Shown: positions 10,750 through 21,220, numbered from the stretch's first letter. The stretch is DNA of 64,000 bases from Oegoconia quadripuncta (GCA_949316235.1 OX438748.1:389501-453500); one strand, 5' to 3'. The notes: generated by a model not told the origin, from the sequence alone. Made by a program: numbers and translations.

Positions 10750-10848
10750 TATGTATGTAGGTACAAATAGTCTCGAACTACTCAAATAACTCAAAGAACT
10801 CAAAATAATCAAAAGTTTGACTCGAGACTATTTGTACCTACATACATA
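10750..10848. repeat. Second hairpin, perfect 27-bp arms
   Basis: 10750-10776 (TATGTATGTAGGTACAAATA onward) is perfectly complementary to 10822-10848. The loop is built of repeated CTCAAA-like words. It starts 37 bp after the first hairpin. Confidence 0.85.
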
Positions 10849-12059
10849 AAGTATAGATTTTGTGGTTTTCTCTCTTAGATACAACTGCGCATATAGATTC
10901 CACCCCAGCCCGCCTGTCTACTTTAATATCTTTGAAGACATGTTTAGCATTGATGTAGTGGTATGTACCACCTATAAGTGTATGATGGGACCGGGCTAAA
11001 AACAGGCTAAGTCGGTTACTTATGAGTATAAATGTTTCAATATCTTAACAAATATAGGTATATAAGAATGAAGAAAGTACATGCTAAGTAATACATATCT
11101 CGCAGAGTAAAGAGTGGGTCGGGCCAAAATAGATCCAATCACAAAATTTGATTTTGAGTCTGTGTTACCCTATTTGTTTTGACTTTAGTGTTACTTTATA
11201 TTTTATAAATTACTTCCTGTTGCAGTGGTATGTAATATCTCACTCAATGATTCATTCATTATTAAGTATATGAGACATAATTGAATAGTGACTAATTGTA
11301 TAGCTCTAGTTATGGCATACTCTACACTGCATTATTTTTTAATACTGACAGCCGGTATATTGCTTATAAACAGAGTTATATAACTTTTCGGAGCTGATAA
11401 GTATTTTCAGGGTTAGGTACTCTAGACATTGTACATAATACTACATAATGTTTGTGTATGGCAAAAAAGTAACTAATTAAACAATGTTAGATGGGGGAAG
11501 TTTAGGTAGATTTATATGTACAGTCCCACCAACTATTCTGATAAGTGGTGACGATCGGTACTAAACGTAGAAATTTGGAGGTTATGTAACTTAAAAAGTA
11601 ACAGAATAGTAGTAGGAATAGTTTACAGAAAGTTGGTGGAATTGTAGAGAACCTTTTTCAATGCCTTTTTTCATACCTCTGATGTTTTAATTGTATAACA
11701 CTAATTTTATTATATACTTTCAAATAAAACGCCCCCATCAAATAGTTCTCTATCTCTGCATGGCTATGAATATCACTTTGTGATAATGTCTTTGTGTTTT
11801 ATAACAGGTAATAAATTCGGTTATTATTTCTCATGCATTGGTCTTAATTATTACTTCTCAGCACACAAACCTCACAATTGAATTCCTTACCTAAGGGTAT
11901 GATGAATGTATTTGAAACCAAAGCATGAGGTCTTGTAGACTTAAAGTAATATTACTATTGAAACCTTATATAGTTAGTCGAGACCTTTGGTCATGCATTA
12001 ATTCAGACGCGTATGGACTCGTTATTATGGTTTGCTTGTTCAATCAACCTATTCGACGG
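10849..12059. other. Transposon right interior, no gene seen
   Basis: AT-rich, without a supportable open frame or repeat family. Confidence 0.4.
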
Positions 12060-12731
12060 GTCGATCTTTAATTTAAAAGAAAAATACAGACTTGGACTGA
12101 CAAAGGGCAGTTTTAGGTTCCAAATTCGTCTGCCAGACTTAAATATTCCTCAGAATTGGGCTTCATATACTTACGTTACCTAGACGATACAGCTTGATCC
12201 GTCATTGGTCTGTTTTAGGTTTCAAATACATTACAAAATGGTCTGTTAAAGGTCATTTCTAGGTAAAAAAATACATCAGTATAAGGTCTTTAAAAATACG
12301 TCACTTAGACGTTGCAAATTGGTCATAAATAGGTTTCACTTTAGTCTCAAATAAATCTCTTTGACGTCGCAAACTGATCAATCAAGGGTCATACTTTGGT
12401 TTAAATTTCGTCGTCCCAAGACGTCACAATTTGGTTTCAATTAAGTCGAATGAAAGGTCGCTTTTGGGTTACAATTAATTGGTCTTTATGACGTCTACGA
12501 ATGACGTCTTGTGCCCGTGAGATTTTGTCGTCCCAGGACGTCACAATTTGGTTTCAATTAAGTCGAATGAAAGGTCGTTTTTGGGTTACAATTAATTGGT
12601 CTTTGTGACGTCTATGAATGACGTCTTGTGCCCGTGACATTTTGACGTTATATCAGGAACCGTCAGACGTCACTCTGTAACGTCAATTACGTCAGCGGCC
12701 GACTTTAAACTAACGTTGTTTTGACGTAAAA
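12060..12731. repeat. Right subterminal repeats, incl. 117-bp tandem pair
   Basis: The right flank is rich in GGTC, ACGTC and GACGTC words. Within it a 117-bp unit starting TCGTCCCA at 12411 is repeated at 12528 with few changes. Its layout differs from the 61-bp array at the left end but shares the GACGTC core. Confidence 0.8.
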
Positions 12732-12743
12732 TTCCTACCTGGG
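12732..12743 (-). repeat. Right terminal inverted repeat of the transposon
   Basis: TTCCTACCTGGG is the exact complement of 370-381 and is followed by the TA target duplication at 12744-12745. Confidence 0.9.
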
Positions 12744-12838
12744 TATATAATCTGATATTTTATAATATGCTGAAATGGAGTTCATTTTTGAATAACATTA
12801 GCAAAAAAAGGTTACTATAAAATTAGTGACTACATGAA
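12744..12838 (-). mobile_element. Jockey/CR1-like LINE 3' fragment, right half
   Basis: TAATCTGATATTTTATAATA continues the LINE alignment broken at 369 (compare 18915 and 33375). It completes the interrupted target. Confidence 0.65.
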
Positions 12839-12851
12839 TGACAAACACGCT

Positions 12852-13128
12852 TGGTGTACTTCGACCAGCTCCCCAAAATTATAAAATTGTATTAGTTATA
12901 TACTTTATTTAAAAAAAAAGGACAATGATCCTGTGGGTTTCTTGCGCCGCTTCTTTTCCCACAGATGATTTCCCTTTCCGAAGCGGTAGTAGCTTGGACA
13001 TACCGACTGACAGATAAATGCAATAAACTTTTCTTTATTTCGCAGTAGATTTAAATTGACATTCAACAAATGATATCATGTATCTTACGTTGAAATAAAT
13101 GCTTGAAGTTGAAGTTTTGAAGTTTGAC
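12852..13128 (+). mobile_element. Non-LTR retrotransposon 3' end, family with second copy at 41999
   Basis: GGTGTACTTCGACCAGCTCC through ACCGACTGACAGATAAATGC to an AATAAATGCTTGAAG tail is shared almost base for base with 41999-42261. The motif GGGTTTCTTGCGCCGCTTCT is typical of a jockey-like 3' end in moths. No coding part is left. Confidence 0.65.
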
Positions 13129-13300
13129 ATCACAATGCACTCACCACATTTCAAAATCTCCCTGTTTTCTCTATAGTGTTGTATTTTTTTTTGTTATTAT
13201 TAACATTGTTACTATTAGTGTCAAATAAATGCTATGTCTGATACACCTCTAGACCACTGTAAGACTGCTAAATGATCTATGGCGAAGCATTTCATCTCTA

Positions 13301-13649
13301 TAAATAAATAAATAAATAAATATTTCGGACACTTACACCAATCATCTAGTCCCAAACTAAGCAAAGCTTGTACTATGGATACTAGATAACGGATAAACAT
13401 ACATAAATATTTATATAAACATCCATGACTGGGAATAAATATTCGTAATCATCATACACCTATCTAACTTATCTAACATCATCTTATCTAAATCTGCCGC
13501 CAAGCAGCAATGTTTATATAGACATCCATGACTCAGGCATAAATGTTCATATTCATCACACAAACATTTCGATTTCGATTTTCGGATTCGAACCCGCAAC
13601 CGTTGGTTTCGCTGACAAGGTCACTATCCACTACACCAATCGGTCGTCA
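13301..13649 (-). mobile_element. SINE-C copy with embedded SINE-B piece
   Basis: SINE-C has the head GACCGATTGGTGTAGTGGAT and the body motif CTAGATGATTGGTGTAAGTG, and is related to SINE-A. In this copy the stretch ATCTGCCGCCAAGCAGCAAT near 13490-13510 is the central part of SINE-B in the opposite orientation. It is flanked by duplicated SINE-C sequence (CATCCATGACT near 13420 and 13525). Confidence 0.75.
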
Positions 13650-13967
13650 TCTATAGACGTTATCTGTATTTATTTTTACCACAAAGGGGTTAGCGTCTGA
13701 CCTCAATCAAGCCGGCTTTAATCTATTTTTGATTGATTCGGGTTATATCGTAGAATGAATTGCTATGGCATAATGTGAAGCATTTGGCTTCAGTATTAGT
13801 TTAGGAAACGTACGCAATGTTTGTGGTGTAAGTTCCTATAATCTTAGAGTTCCTGATTTTTTGTATACCCATCAGTAATAGGATAAAAATGTTTTCTAAA
13901 CAATACAATACTTAATATATAGTATATATAAATACTTAATATATAGTATAAAACACAATCATTTATA
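13650..13967. other. No feature seen
   Basis: AT-rich sequence without a recognisable repeat or frame. Confidence 0.4.
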
Positions 13968-14166
13968 ATGCGGACTGCTAAGGTATGGAACTCACTGCCC
14001 GCGTCGGTTTTTCCCGACACTTACAACCTTGGGATCTTCAAGTCTAGAGTGAATAGGCATTCACTGGGTGCGCGTGATACATCTTCGGCTACATCGTCAC
14101 TTTCCATCAGGTGAGATTGTGGCCAAACGCGAAACCAGTTTTTAATAAAAAAAAAAAAAAAAAAAA
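13968..14166 (+). mobile_element. CR1/jockey-like LINE 3' end (WNSLPASVFP type)
   Basis: From 13968 the sequence reads MRTAKVWNSLPASVFPDTYN and on to SLSIR with a stop at 14112-14114. This is the extreme C-terminus of a LINE ORF2. A short 3' UTR and an 18-base A run follow. Copies occur at 47978 and 61693. Confidence 0.8.
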
Positions 14167-14811
14167 TCACTTGAAACACTTATAGATAGTCAACTAATGT
14201 TCACGAGGCGGGAGTTAACGAAAAGAAAAAAGTCAGAGACCTAACTAGTGGTTTTTGACATGAAATTTAATAAGGTTAATATCTCAAGCAAGTTACCGAT
14301 TTGTCAGAAAACATTTTTATTCTAACACGGACAGGTACTCTATTCATGTGCAAAAAATCATGGTCTTCAAAATTATAGGAAGTTAGTGCATACTTACTGG
14401 ATTATATGCTGAGTGAGTTAGAGAATGATGAACTTGCTTGGTTATACGAAGACCATAAAATCGACAATCCGGAATTCCAAAGAATTCCGTTTAGTTTTTA
14501 TTTACTACTCTCCATTCGGGCTCGATGTCGACTCAGCGAGTTTTAATTGCGTGTTAAAGAAGTTTTTATGATTAAGTTTTATTGCCGCAGCGAACTGAAG
14601 CTTAGCGCTTTCAGATAATGGCCTGGTTCTTCTTCTAGAGAAATCTTTTCCGCGAACAAGATTACCGTTTTGCAGATTTCACCGCGCATTTTTCTTTCTA
14701 AGTGTAAGCTGAACGAATTATTAGAGTAATTCGTTTTAAAGTTGTGACGTCAAAGTTCAGCAGGCGGCCATGCCCGAGTGTTAGCTGACGTAGACAATTT
14801 CTAAGTTTGAT
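14167..14811. other. No feature seen
   Basis: Somewhat GC-richer around 14500-14770. No supportable gene, and it could be conserved non-coding DNA or old repeat. Confidence 0.35.
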
Positions 14812-15088
14812 TATAATAAATATAATAAATATCCTTAGACTTACACACAGCGCCATCTAGTTCCACAGTAAGCAACTATAAGCTTGTGTTGTGGATACCA
14901 GATGGTTGATATATTACACAAATACATTTTTTTTTTGTAAATAAATACTTATTATGAATGAAAACATCCATAACTCGGGTACACATGTCCGTATTCATCA
15001 CACAAACATATGCCCCTAGCGGTATTCGAACCCGCAACCTTTTGGTATAGTGGTCAGAGTTGCTAACCACTACACCAAACAGGTCGTC
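14812..15088 (-). mobile_element. SINE-A copy 2
   Basis: Full-length on the minus strand: body CAGCGCCATCTAGTTCCAC, B box GGTTCGAATACC, and head ending GACGACCTGTTTGG. Confidence 0.85.
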
Positions 15089-15274
15089 AAATTACGACTA
15101 ATATATTTTTATTTAAACGGCCAAGTGCGAGTGCTCCTTAATGTTATATCATTTATTGCCTCATATGGTTACAACGACTTTAAAAATAAAATATTTATTC
15201 ACATATGAACCCTGGTCTATCCACCCACTGTTGGATATACAGGGTGGAATTTAAAGCGTATAATAAATAAATAA

Positions 15275-15277
<3 letters not shown>

Positions 15278-15341
<64 letters not shown>

Positions 15342-15351
15342 TGCGTGCGTG

Positions 15352-15383
<32 letters not shown>

Positions 15384-15389
15384 TGCGTG

Positions 15390-15445
<56 letters not shown>

Positions 15446-15459
15446 TGTGTGTGTGTGTG
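15278..15459 (+). repeat. Compound TG / GCGT microsatellite
   Basis: About 180 bp of strictly alternating purine and pyrimidine, with blocks of (TG)n and (TGCG)n. The long Cys/Val/Arg-Ala or His/Thr frames across it are artefacts of the repeat. Confidence 0.95.
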
Positions 15460-15700
15460 GAATGCAAAGTGGGCCAATGCGTCCACTATTTGGACTCTTA
15501 CAACCGCCAGACGCAAACGTGGCACACCGCGAAAATGGTGTAGAGACGAGCTTGACAATTTTATTAAGGGCTGGTTTGTGCTCGCCAAGAACAAAAACAA
15601 CTGGAAACAGATGAGGGAGGCCTTTACCCAGCAGTGGGACACTATGGGCTCTTAATAACAATTTGTAAATTATAATAAGAATAAAAAAAAATATTTTATC
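15460..15700 (+). mobile_element. RTE-like retrotransposon 3' end
   Basis: The frame ending at 15655 reads [14 protein letters not shown]...[19 protein letters not shown] and stops, matching the C-terminus of RTE-type ORF proteins. A short A-rich tail follows. The frame upstream is lost and the microsatellite abuts the truncation point. Confidence 0.8.
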
Positions 15701-16036
15701 CATTTAGCGACACTTATACATTACAATTAGTTGCTAAGGTTGTGTACTAGGTACATAACACAACATAAAAACATGGAACATCAGTATAAAGTATGCAGTA
15801 TATAGTTTTCGGTGTCGCAAAGTGGTATCAAATCAGGTCCCCATCTCAGCATTTGTTGTAGTCGAGAGGAGAAAAACGGCTACAACGCTGGTTTTCAGTG
15901 GAGCCTAAGGTGAGATCACGGACGCCCATGGGACACACAATTAATGAGTACTACAGTATTTCATACACATATAGGTATATATATACAAATACATATACAT
16001 CAAACACCAGCATGATAATTTTATTTGTCATAAAAT
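15701..16036. other. No feature seen
   Basis: AT-rich. The words CTACAACGCTGGTTTTCAGT at 15880 recall the LINE-tail family at 28533/43535, but the match is too short to call. Confidence 0.3.
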
Positions 16037-16220
16037 ATGCAGCAGCATGCAGTGTTAATAGCGTTGTTGTGTTCCGGTAGTCAGAGATAAGATAGCCAGT
16101 CCCCCAAATGTGTTGGAGTTTCTGAGTCAGTACGCTTCCACCTTCGACCTCATTTTCACTTAACATCAGGTGTGATTAAGGTCAAGTACGAACCCGTCGT
16201 ACAAAAAAAAAAGAAAAAAA
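16037..16220 (+). mobile_element. SINE-B, 5'-truncated
   Basis: Contains the SINE-B centre and tail (GTTGTGTTCCGG, GATAAGATAGCCAGTCCCCC, ATCAGGTGTGATTAAGGTCA) and ends in poly(A). The tRNA-like head is absent. Confidence 0.8.
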
Positions 16221-16343
16221 AATGACTATACTCCTTTAAATACTCCTACTAAATAATTTTATTGCAGATCTAGAAATAAACTTAATTGTAATGAAAATTC
16301 AATTAAATTGTATTTGTACCTACTATAATTTGAAAATTTTGTT

Positions 16344-16367
16344 AACATTGAGCCACGGAGGCGGTTG
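16344..16367 (-). mobile_element. SINE-B head fragment
   Basis: Only the first ~24 bp of the SINE-B head remain (CATTGAGCCACGGAGGCGG on this strand). Confidence 0.55.
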
Positions 16368-16754
16368 AAACGCGGGATATCTCTGACCACCCCATATGGG
16401 ATAAAGGTCGTAACATTATGTATGTAAAATCATTTGGTAGATACTAAAATCCACTATTCATAACATAGAGCGTGACATTACAATTAAGTACCTCCAACTA
16501 TTGTAGTTGCCCACTACCCGAGCGACCCCGTAGTGCCGCATCCAGAATAGTTGGGAACAACAGAATTTACAATCGCTACTAGTACTAAGATAAGCCAGTG
16601 GGCCCGTTATCTCCAAAACATACACTCGCACCCAGTTACACCCACTGACCACATTCGCTTTATTCAGAAACATACGCGTAAGAAAACCGTTATTCACCGC
16701 CACGATCACCAACACCAAAAAGAATAATGTGACAGACCTTGAAACACAATCAGT

Positions 16755-16970
16755 CTTTTTTATGCACAACGGGTTAGCACTTGACACAATCACACCTGAT
16801 GTTAAGTGAAAATGAGGCTGAAGGTGTAACCTTTTCTTTTTTTTTTTTTTTTAACCTAACCTAACCTAACCCAACTTATTTAGGGGACTAACACAACAAT
16901 GCTATAAACATTGCTGTTTGGCGGGAGATTTAGATAAGATGGTAGTAGGTAGCCATGTGGACATTTAATC
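16755..16970 (-). mobile_element. SINE-B, rearranged, with telomere-like insert
   Basis: The tail half (GGGTTAGCACTTGAC, CACACCTGATGTTAAGTG) and the centre (ACATTGCTGTTTGGCGGGAG) are present. Between them a poly(T) and a CCTAA tract replace the expected sequence. The head is missing. Confidence 0.7.
16853..16871. repeat. Short CCTAA (TTAGG) telomere-type tract
   Basis: Three complete CCTAA units plus partial ends. TTAGG is the canonical insect telomere repeat. Confidence 0.7.
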
Positions 16971-17617
16971 GTTCAATACCCAATGATTCAATTCACAAGG
17001 TGAACTGCAACAGGGGGTGCCAGCGGGTTTTCAAAGGTTAAAATGCCCAGTCTATTATTATGTAGGACTCATCCATGCTGCAATTTGCATCGATTTGTCC
17101 TGAGCCAGGACAGGCGTATGCCAACTGGTGCCACAGAGGTAATAGCCCAGGGAAAATATGTTTAGACCTCGGAAAAACGCATAACAGCCATTTTCTTGAA
17201 ACATTTAATAAAGTGTTGTAAGTGTAATAACAATTGCTAAAAAATTTTTACCGTATTTTCCCTTGCTGCCAGCCGAGGCACCAGCATTGTGTATGACGAA
17301 CTGCAACGAAATCCAGCGATATACCGTCTCGTGTGTTCTTCGTGTAATCTGATCACGCGGAGCACTAGAGACCACTAATGCGCTCTATTTGGCTGCATCC
17401 AGCGTTGCTATGGTCCTCAAGCGCTCCAAGCGCTAATTTGCCCGAACCCAGCTCGAAGTGGAGCTGAGCAAACCAACAACAAAGGGGTGGTGAGAGATTA
17501 AAGCGGAAATTGATGTTAAGTTTTATGTCCGATGCTGTTTTTAGTCGGCTAATTGTTTGTTTAGCATTCAGAATAGGATTCTATTATTTTGCTGCAGTTC
17601 GGTCGCATTTAGGTGTA
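16971..17617. other. No gene seen
   Basis: Mixed composition with GC-richer patches near 17070-17140 and 17280-17460. No frame or repeat that can be supported. Confidence 0.35.
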
Positions 17618-17704
17618 GGGGGGAGTGTGTGTTTTTGCGTGTGCATGTGTGAGTGCGTGTGTGCTTCTGTGCGTGCATGTGTGCATACTTGTGTGTGTGT
17701 GTAC
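17618..17704 (+). repeat. Degenerate GT-rich microsatellite
   Basis: TGTGTG with interspersed GCGTG and CATG words. Confidence 0.8.
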
Positions 17705-18604
17705 TGAAATTTGTTTTTTTTTGCTTAATTAAAAACTAAACGTTTTGTAGTTGTATGCCAACCCGGGGTGGGTTACCTCGTTACAGTTTTACATAAATAT
17801 AACAAACTGCCAAATTTAGATTTAGTTACGGTTATTTTTACCGTTACCTATTTTGTTTGTGACTCAAAAAAGACTGACTCCCTTGGCACAGGGATATCCA
17901 ATGGGAGATTGTGTATCACAAACAAACATCCATACTTTCGAATTTATAATATCGGTTAGTTGGATAACAATAGACCATTACAAGCTTATCGAAACCACTA
18001 AATTCGAAATTCGTTTCATCCTTTAGCTCTTTCAATAATTACCATAATAATCTGATTTCGTATCCCTGTTGCTAGACTTAGAAAAAGGTGAGAATTCCTT
18101 AATTCCTCTCCACATTTGCTCACATCCCATCTTCTAAACTCCCAAGTTCTTACCGCGAACTTTATCTAAGCAATTGTCCAACCATTTAGTTGGTGAGAGA
18201 AAGAACTGATAAACTTTATTGCTTGTTATTGAATCGGTTTCTAAGTGCGGAGTAAGTGTTTGTTAGTTAGCTGGGTCGTTACACTGACACTCGTCTAAGT
18301 GTCGCATTAATTTAACGATCGGCCATCATCGGCGAACAACATCGTTTATAGAACTCGTTCCAACTCGGAGTCCCGGCGCAAACACTCGCGCCGCGCAAAA
18401 TGAGGCGGGAAAAATCTATTGGAGATCTCTTGAAGCGCGGAGCGTTAGGGCTTTAGCAAACTGACGATTAGTGGATGTTAGTCCTTATATTTGAATTCAT
18501 CGACTTTGATAAACTAAAAAACTTGCGCTCATATAGTGCCAAATAGTGCGCAAACAAAATGAACTAATGTAGGTTAAGATTTCATAATTTTCCTGCCCTT
18601 ACCT
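17705..18604. other. No gene seen; GC-rich patch near 18330-18460
   Basis: Mostly AT-rich. The patch at 18330-18460 has several CG-containing words (GGCGCAAACACTCGCGCCGC) and could be regulatory or conserved non-coding DNA, but the sequence alone does not show which. Confidence 0.3.
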
Positions 18605-18643
18605 GCCCCACTCTAGATGGGGTCGGCAAAACATGTCTTCCTC
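18605..18643. repeat. Short dispersed repeat (ATGGGGTCGGCAAAACATG)
   Basis: A ~40-bp piece resembling the better-preserved relative at 21083-21220. Its class is unknown. Confidence 0.4.
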
Positions 18644-19055
18644 TTCAAAATCAAAATCAAAAATGCTTTATTTTGTAGGTACACAGGGTACATTTAAAAT
18701 AGTCAGATTTTACATTTTTAAAGCTACTGCTTGTTCAAAAGGCAATTTTCCCCTGAGAAGAACAAGCAAGAAACTCGAGAGGTTGTTCTTTTAAAATAAA
18801 GGTTCTTATATTACAAAATTATTAATTGTTATTTTATATTATATTTCATTATTAATTGTGAAATAGCCTGGTTATGCGAACGGGCTGGTTATGTCCATGA
18901 ATGTTTATCATCTAAATAATCTGATATTTAGCTTTCTTAATAAGCTTCCGTTTTATACTATCTTTAAATTTTTGAAAGGAAGATTTTGTATATCAAAAGG
19001 AACCTTATTAAAAAAGCGTATACATAACCCTTTGAATGAATTACTGACTTAAACT
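18644..19055 (-). mobile_element. Jockey/CR1-like LINE 3' end
   Basis: The minus strand carries the decayed C-terminus that is intact at 54605 (KGYYKI...DDKQAWT), then the 3' UTR with GAGTTTCTTGCTTGTTCTTC. The tail is AATCAAAATCAAAAA on this strand. It serves as reference for the LINE broken at 369/12744. Confidence 0.75.
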
Positions 19056-20187
19056 AATGTAGTTTAAGAGTTCTTCAACATTTTAGTGAGGACTGACTTC
19101 ACGTGTTATTAGAATCTTCAGTTCTTTTATAAATTGTGTCTCACAAAACTGTACCTAAATAGTGACGCCGGAATATACAAGTCCAATAATTAGTACTATT
19201 TTGTACTCAAAAACCATTAAGTTATTTATATGTTAGAAGTTTAGTATATTTTTGTCGATCGTAGTCTTTATTGGCTATTCCATACGTTCTATCCTCGCGG
19301 TCAAAATTATCCGATCTGGATCATTTTGGAGTGATGGGTTATCCAATATGACCTAATGGAGCCCCTGAATAATGTAGACTTTCTAACAGAATTAAGATCT
19401 GTCTACCATCACGGCTAGCACATTAGCGCGACTCGACATATATATAGTACAGTGACCTCAGCTCAATTATGTAACGCTTCGCTAATTTTGTCAATTAGTC
19501 AAGTTGTGCTACGAAGAGACAAGATTTGAGCCACGACAAGCTTTGTCGAGTCACTATGTTGATAAAGTCATGCCCTGTTGATAAAGGCTAACTCATTTGT
19601 CGTCAGGATTCGAATGACAACGAAGCACAAGCGATCTCAAACTAGTCGTTATGTGGTTCAATCATCAAGAACTTGAATCATTACTTTCGGAAAGTATGTC
19701 TAAATCAGCACTGCTTCCAAGTTCCAACCATCTGTTATAAACCAACTAATTTAGTTAGTGAATCAATCGTCCATCTGCATAGGCCTTTAGTGGTAAGATG
19801 AGGGAGGAGTCGAGTCGACTCGGAGACTAGTGCGCGTAAACCGATTACCGAATGTGAGTAAAGTGAATGCACTTCGAGACGGGGAGATGGCGACCAACTT
19901 TACAACTTAGCCCCTTAATGATCCTTACCATTGTTGAGGGAGACAGCGGTTAACCTGGATTGTCTGGAAAACTCAATCCTTGTGGAATTGTATTTCATTG
20001 TAGTAGCTCTTTCTATTGTTTCACTTGGATTTTAGTTTTCGTACTTAAATGAAATACTTACAAAAGGCTAACAAAGTTTTAGTGTTACGGTATATTTGTA
20101 TCTGAACCGAAGATAAAAGTTTAACTCTTTTACTATATATTTATAAGTTACTTATATGTATGTATTATTTTTGTTATGTATGTAGTA
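19056..20187. other. No feature seen
   Basis: AT-rich with short GC-richer segments. No frame over 60 codons and no repeat family recognised. Confidence 0.4.
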
Positions 20188-20254
20188 TCCATCCATATAT
20201 ATATATATTGTTTTATAGTATGTATGGTTTTTATGTAACTATTTCAATAATTCA

Positions 20255-20589
20255 AACCGCCTCCGTGGCTCAATGTAAACAACATTGGATTTACGATTCG
20301 GAGGTCGCGGGTTCGAACCCCAGCGGGGTACATGTTTAAGTACTGGGTTTGGTTGGTGGTAGGGCATTTTAAATGTCCGCCTAGCTTGCTACCACCATCT
20401 TATCTAAATCTGCCGCCAAGCAGCAATGTTAATAGCATTGTTGTGTTCCGGTTGTCAAAGATAAGATAGCCAGTCCCCCATATGCGTTGGGATTTCCGGG
20501 TCAGTACGCTTCCAACTTCGACCTCATCTACACTTAACATCAGGTGTGATTGAGGTCAAGTACAAACCCGTTGTTTATATAAAAAAAAA
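20255..20589 (+). mobile_element. SINE-B copy, full length
   Basis: Reference-quality copy. The head ACCGCCTCCGTGGCTCAATG is followed by a B box GGTTCGAACCC at about 20310, then TTTGGTTGGTGGTAGGGCAT, then ATCTTATCTAAATCTGCCGC, then GTTCCGGTTGTCAAAG. The tail is CATCAGGTGTGATTGAGGTC plus poly(A). It is a tRNA-derived SINE and forms the left arm of the inverted duplication. Confidence 0.9.
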
Positions 20590-20689
20590 TATCTGCATCC
20601 GATATTGCACAACCTGCCTGTTCTATAAAGTAGTACTTCTACACCCAAAGGTTGCATGGAAGACATCGCTTTTAGTAATAAGGCCGCCT

Positions 20690-20772
20690 AATTATCTTTT
20701 CTGCATTGTCTTTTGTAAAATGTATATTCTCCTTTTGTGCAATAAAGTGTATTTGTATTGTATTGTATTGCA
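20690..20772 (+). mobile_element. LINE 3' tail with TATTG repeats
   Basis: TTGTGCAATAAAGTGTATTTG followed by repeated TATTG is the usual end of a jockey-like LINE. Nothing of the coding region is left. Confidence 0.5.
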
Positions 20773-21082
20773 AAAGAGACTTATAGTTTCTAGAAAACTT
20801 TATAGATTAAAATACAATTCAATGACATGTAACAAAAGAAGAATACTTACAGCGTTGATGCTTTAGGTATTATAATCATTGTGTTAATAAGTTTCAGCTC
20901 TCGGTCTATATCGCTTTTATTGTGAAGCTGGTTCGAAGCAAGAAGCTGCAATCGTCAGAACACTCCGGTTAAATGCATGTAAACATTTTCTAGGATCCTT
21001 TACTCATCTGCAAGGTATTATAAGCATGGTTGTTTAAATAAAAATTGTTTGAAATACGTTGACCTAGATACTGTTAATGTAA
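20773..21082. other. No feature seen
   Basis: AT-rich spacer of the inverted duplication. Confidence 0.35.
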
Positions 21083-21220
21083 TCATCGTCTTCTTGTCTT
21101 AGACCCAATTTATTTGGGGTCGTGCAGTACGTATTTTCCTTTCAATCTCCACTATCAGCCGTTACCTCATCATCCAAGCCCTTTTCTCTATCATATCACC
21201 CTTCACACAATCCATTCACC
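21083..21220. repeat. Dispersed repeat (TTTGGGGTCGTGCAGTACGT)
   Basis: Resembles a family common in moth genomes with TTGGGGTCGGCGCAGCATG and GCCGTTACCTCATCATCCAA. It is related to the piece at 18605. Class not known to me. Confidence 0.45.

Larger units (their letters stand above)
370..12743 (+). mobile_element. 12.4-kb two-gene DNA transposon, CACTA/CMC-like
   Basis: The element is bounded by perfect 12-bp inverted repeats, CCCAGGTAGGAA at 370-381 and its complement at 12732-12743, flanked by TA at 368-369 and 12744-12745. Removing it with one TA rejoins the interrupted LINE without a gap when compared with the copies at 18890 and 33361. Inside are GACGTC-rich subterminal repeats at both ends, a multi-exon gene (4931..8065), an intronless transposase gene (8149..10305) and two hairpins. 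The transposase type and 2-bp duplication fit the CACTA-Mirage-Chapaev group, although the termini do not begin with CACTA. Both reading frames are open, so it may be autonomous. It also holds what look like older insertions (an RTE fragment at 3043 and a repeat at 3709), so recent activity is not assured. Confidence 0.85.

Noticed and set aside
15195..15703. Long His/Thr and Cys/Val reading frames on both strands
   Set aside because: They exist only because the TG/GCGT microsatellite has no stops. The ends come from an RTE fragment.
18330..18480. Promoter of a cellular gene
   Set aside because: GC-rich words only. No initiator, coding exon or splice site that can be tied to it.
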